Positions 62,501-64,000 of a stretch of 64,000 bases of DNA are shown piece after piece (the first letter of the stretch is position 1; each line of letters starts with the position of its first letter). Below the pieces are notes generated by a model. The model had not been told where the DNA came from. It did not search any database and worked only from the letters and a program-made list of their open reading frames with translations. This DNA is from Marinobacter profundi (lineage in GTDB: Bacteria > Pseudomonadota > Gammaproteobacteria > Pseudomonadales > Oleiphilaceae). The position numbers and the translations under genes are program-made. The DNA lies in contig NZ_KZ319368.1 in assembly GCF_002744715.1 (NCBI RefSeq), positions 62,001-126,000 of the forward strand, written 5' to 3'.

Positions 62501-63475
62501 GGCATGGCGCAGGGTCTTGCTCAGGTTACGGATTTCCCGCTCCCCGGGCAGGAACACCAGTACATCTCCGGGAGGCTGCTTGTTGGCCCGCTCGTGGGCC
62601 ACAATCTCATCCAGGGCAGCCAGTACCCCGTCGTTCCAGCCCTGATCGCGATCATCCTCATCCCCGGTGAGCGGCCGATAACACACCTCGACCGGATAGG
62701 TCCTGCCGCTCACCTCAATAACCGGCGCATTGCCGAAGAACTGACTGAACCGCTCCACCTCGATGGTGGCGGAAGTAATGATCACTTTCAGGTCCGGCCG
62801 CCTGGGCAGTAACTGCTTCAGGTAACCCATCAGGAAGTCGATGTTGAGGCTGCGCTCATGGGCCTCGTCAATGATCAGCGTGTCGTACTTGTCGAGAAAG
62901 CGGTCATGCTGAATCTCCGCCAGCAGGATGCCGTCGGTCATGACCTTCAGCCGCGTCTGGGGCGACGTGGTGTCGGTGAAGCGAACCTGATAACCCACCT
63001 GCTGCCCGGTTTGCTCACCGAGCTCCTCGGCAATACGGGATGCCACGCTGCGGGCGGCAATCCGCCGGGGCTGGGTATGGCCGATCAGGCCCCGGATGCC
63101 CCGCCCGTTGTTCAGGCAAATCTTCGGAATCTGGGTGGTTTTACCGGAGCCGGTCTCGCCGGCGATGATCACCACCTGGTGCTCGGTCAACGCCCGGGTG
63201 ATGTCCTCCACCCGGCCGGACACCGGCAGCCCGTCAGGAAAACTGGCCGGGCGGTGAAGAGCCAGGCGGTCCCGCACGGTTGCAAGACCACGCTCAAGCC
63301 ACCCGCCGATCTGCTCCAGATCACGGGTGCCCGGGCGTCCCTTACGGCTGGCAATGCGCTTGCGAATCCGTGCCGCTTCGAGCTGGTTGCAGGCATCGAG
63401 CTGCTCGATGATCGCTGCGACGGCAGCTTGAGGATCCGATAGCGAGGTTGTTTTGTCCGCGGGAGTATCCGTCAT
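59549..63475 (-). CDS. hrpA: ATP-dependent RNA helicase HrpA (DEAH-box)
   Basis: This is a large DEAH-box helicase involved in mRNA processing and ribosome rescue in E. coli. The protein is 1308 residues, close to the family's usual 1300. Walker A is GETGSGKTTQIPK (106-118), and the box is LIIDEAHERSLN. FLPGEREIRNL, VLSTNVAETSLTVPGIRYV and QRAGRCGRVAPG are helicase motifs IV-VI. The C-terminal HA2, OB-like and DUF3418 regions fill the rest (about 600-1300). There are no close neighbours on its strand besides the fadD-like gene 162 bases upstream. Confidence 0.96.
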   Translation of the reverse strand: MTDTPADKTTSLSDPQAAVAAIIEQLDACNQLEAARIRKRIASRKGRPGTRDLEQIGGWLERGLATVRDRLALHRPASFPDGLPVSGRVEDITRALTEHQVVIIAGETGSGKTTQIPKICLNNGRGIRGLIGHTQPRRIAARSVASRIAEELGEQTGQQVGYQVRFTDTTSPQTRLKVMTDGILLAEIQHDRFLDKYDTLIIDEAHERSLNIDFLMGYLKQLLPRRPDLKVIITSATIEVERFSQFFGNAPVIEVSGRTYPVEVCYRPLTGDEDDRDQGWNDGVLAALDEIVAHERANKQPPGDVLVFLPGEREIRNLSKTLRHAELQHTEVLPLYSRLSNQEQNRVFQSHRGRRIVLSTNVAETSLTVPGIRYVIDTGVARISRYSVRSKIQRLPIEPVSQASANQRAGRCGRVAPGICFRLYDESDYLNRPEFTDPEILRTNLASVILQMATSGLGEIRHFPFLEAPDSRLINDGYKLLEELSAVDDRRKVTPLGRTMARLPLDPRLARMLVTAADQGSLAETLVIIAGLSVQDPRDRPQDKQQAADQAHAPFNDKESDFATLLNIWNWYEEQRQELSQNQLKKLCQKSFLSWMRMREWRDIHRQLAVICREQKLALNREPATYDSLHKAILAGLLGQVAVKVEKREYLATRNRKVMIFPGSKVARSGPKWLVAAEIVETSRVFARMVARIEPEWIEPLAGHVVKRHYFEPHWEQKRAQVMGYEKVTLYGLDVIPRRRIPYAKVDPVESRLLFIRRALVEGDYRTKAPFIARNQELLDTVENLERKTRRRDLLVEDEALVEFYDQRLPADIVSGRHFESWWKGLSAEQLRAMELTEADILQRPADAGAAGLYPDYLEWEGVRYPLSYQFEPTEEDDGVTLKVPLMALRQLPARRLEWLVPGLLREKCIALVKGLPKSLRRNFVPVPDFVDAALASMTPGNEPLTVSLAAQLRRMTGVQIDPQAWPDEELPRHLRMNLRVIDDAGKVIGEGREIDSLQHKLEGRAEEALSSATRKEKKGSSPAEYRDWQFGTLEESVRTEKAGMQVTVYPGLEDLGDKVRVSRFLDRVTADESTRRGVGRLALNRLGNVLEDIERRLPRFKSSGLLFAPMGQARVLLDDLLLATAMQHFAPGPLPRSAEDFETLFQQGRGDFIAALEAADQRLFEAMQGYHRIMKQLKGKINLALANSMADLKFQLENLVYPGFLVATLPEWLEHFGRYFEAAAIRLEKMPRELGREREFLHTIEPLWSRYARKRDEQQRQGVRDPELVSYRWMLEEFRVSFFAQQLGTAVPVSVQRLDRQWEKVRV

Positions 63476-63568
63476 TGCTAGGCTTTACCGTTGATGTTCG
63501 ACCGGTCCGGTTCAGTGGCTTGTCTTCAGGGTGAGCCAGTCTAACGGGATCCATCCGGTCTTGAAACG

Positions 63569-63591
63569 AAAAAACCCCGCCGGAGCAGGGT
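63569..63591 (-). terminator. Rho-independent terminator after the fadD-like gene
   Basis: On the minus strand a 7-bp stem with one G-U pair and a TCCG tetraloop is followed by six T. It lies about 47 bases after the fadD stop and separates fadD from hrpA. Confidence 0.8.
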
Positions 63592-63637
63592 CTGTTCTGC
63601 AACCGCCAGAGCCGTTCACCGGCCCTGGCAATCGATT

Positions 63638-64000
63638 TTACTGGTTGGCGGCTTCGTCGCGCAGCTCGCGGCGGAGGATTTTGCCAACGTTGGTTTTTGG
63701 CAGCTCTTCGCGGAACTCAAACAGCTTGGGCACCTTGTAAGCGGTCAGCCGCTCGCGACAGAACTCTTTCAGCTCATTCTCCGTCAGGTCCGCGGACTTG
63801 GGCACCAGGTATACCTTGACCGCTTCGCCACTCTTGGCATCGGGCACCCCAACCGCTGCGCACTCGACCACTTTCGGGTGGCTGGTAACCACGTCTTCAA
63901 TTTCGTTGGGGAACACGTTAAAGCCGGACACAATGATCATGTCCTTCTTACGGTCCACGATACGGATATAGCCGTCTTCCTGGATCAGTGCGACGTCACC
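63638..64000 (-). CDS. fadD: Long-chain acyl-CoA synthetase, C-terminal part (cut by window edge)
   Basis: It activates fatty acids to acyl-CoA via an acyl-adenylate. Only the last 120 residues are inside the window; the start lies beyond base 64000. The fragment shows [20 protein letters not shown] at the hinge, then [18 protein letters not shown] and the final [15 protein letters not shown] with the catalytic lysine, all of the ANL adenylating family. [10 protein letters not shown] and the AYKVPK stretch favour FadD over acetyl-CoA synthetase. A clear terminator follows. Confidence 0.9.
   Translation of the reverse strand, partial: GDVALIQEDGYIRIVDRKKDMIIVSGFNVFPNEIEDVVTSHPKVVECAAVGVPDAKSGEAVKVYLVPKSADLTENELKEFCRERLTAYKVPKLFEFREELPKTNVGKILRRELRDEAANQ

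Noticed and set aside
60476-62812. 778-codon plus-strand open frame opposite hrpA
   Set aside because: It is the antisense shadow of hrpA; long open frames are expected opposite GC-rich coding sequence.

Overview
The window looks like core chromosome of a Gammaproteobacterium close to Marinobacter and Pseudomonas. This rests on the GC-rich codon use, Pseudomonas-style gene blocks (ftsK-lolA-rarA-serS-cobA; leuCDB-asd-fimV-truA-trpF-...-accD-folC-SPOR-cvpA-purF-metZ; MFS-aroC-prmB; holB-pilZ), type IV pilus genes (pilU, pilZ, fimV) and many lipid genes. The genus is an inference. I see 51 protein genes, two of them cut by the window edges (fabI at the left, a fadD-like gene at the right). I see no rRNA, tRNA, CRISPR array, transposase, integrase or prophage gene, and no block of foreign-looking composition.

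Layout. 1-1944: end of fabI, then a DAHP synthase on the + strand. 1974-8845: a tight minus-strand cluster ftsK-lolA-rarA-serS-cobA (chromosome segregation, lipoprotein carrier, replication repair, tRNA charging, siroheme). 8890-27183: a long minus-strand run of amino-acid, purine, folate and fatty-acid genes, leuC-leuD-leuB-asd-fimV-truA-trpF-trpB-trpA-accD-folC-SPOR-cvpA-purF-metZ, with many overlaps and some non-ATG starts. fimV interrupts the run and ends in its own strong terminator. 27184-27470: a divergent regulatory gap holding a perfect 23-bp inverted repeat, followed by a LysR regulator and pilU. 29581-40529: a minus-strand stretch with an MFS carrier, aroC, prmB, a tight patatin/DUF4892/hydrolase trio, pilZ, holB, and a TgpA-type transglutaminase with its DUF58 partner but no moxR.

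40731-43153 is the least understood part: three exported proteins, one of the DUF6160 (FilA-like) type and two I cannot assign, with strong terminators around them. 43352-50434: pabB, thrH, cysH, cysB and an orphan MalT-like (LAL) regulator. 50713-64000: dinG, an orphan gspA-gspB pair, then a lipid/envelope group (DUF3336 patatin lipase, MlaA without a lipobox, YbgC-like thioesterase, KAS III-like synthase), hrpA and the C-terminal end of a long-chain acyl-CoA ligase.

Together the genes cover biosynthesis from chorismate (DAHP synthase, AroC, PabB, TrpFBA), leucine and aspartate-family pathways, sulfur assimilation (CobA for siroheme, CysH, CysB, MetZ), fatty-acid synthesis and turnover (FabI, AccD, KAS III, FadD, patatins) and twitching motility (PilU, PilZ, FimV). 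I found no self-evident new defence or mobile system. The best leads for undescribed biology are the exported-protein trio at 40.7-43.2 kb, the 23-bp inverted repeat at 27.3 kb, and the patatin/DUF4892/hydrolase trio.
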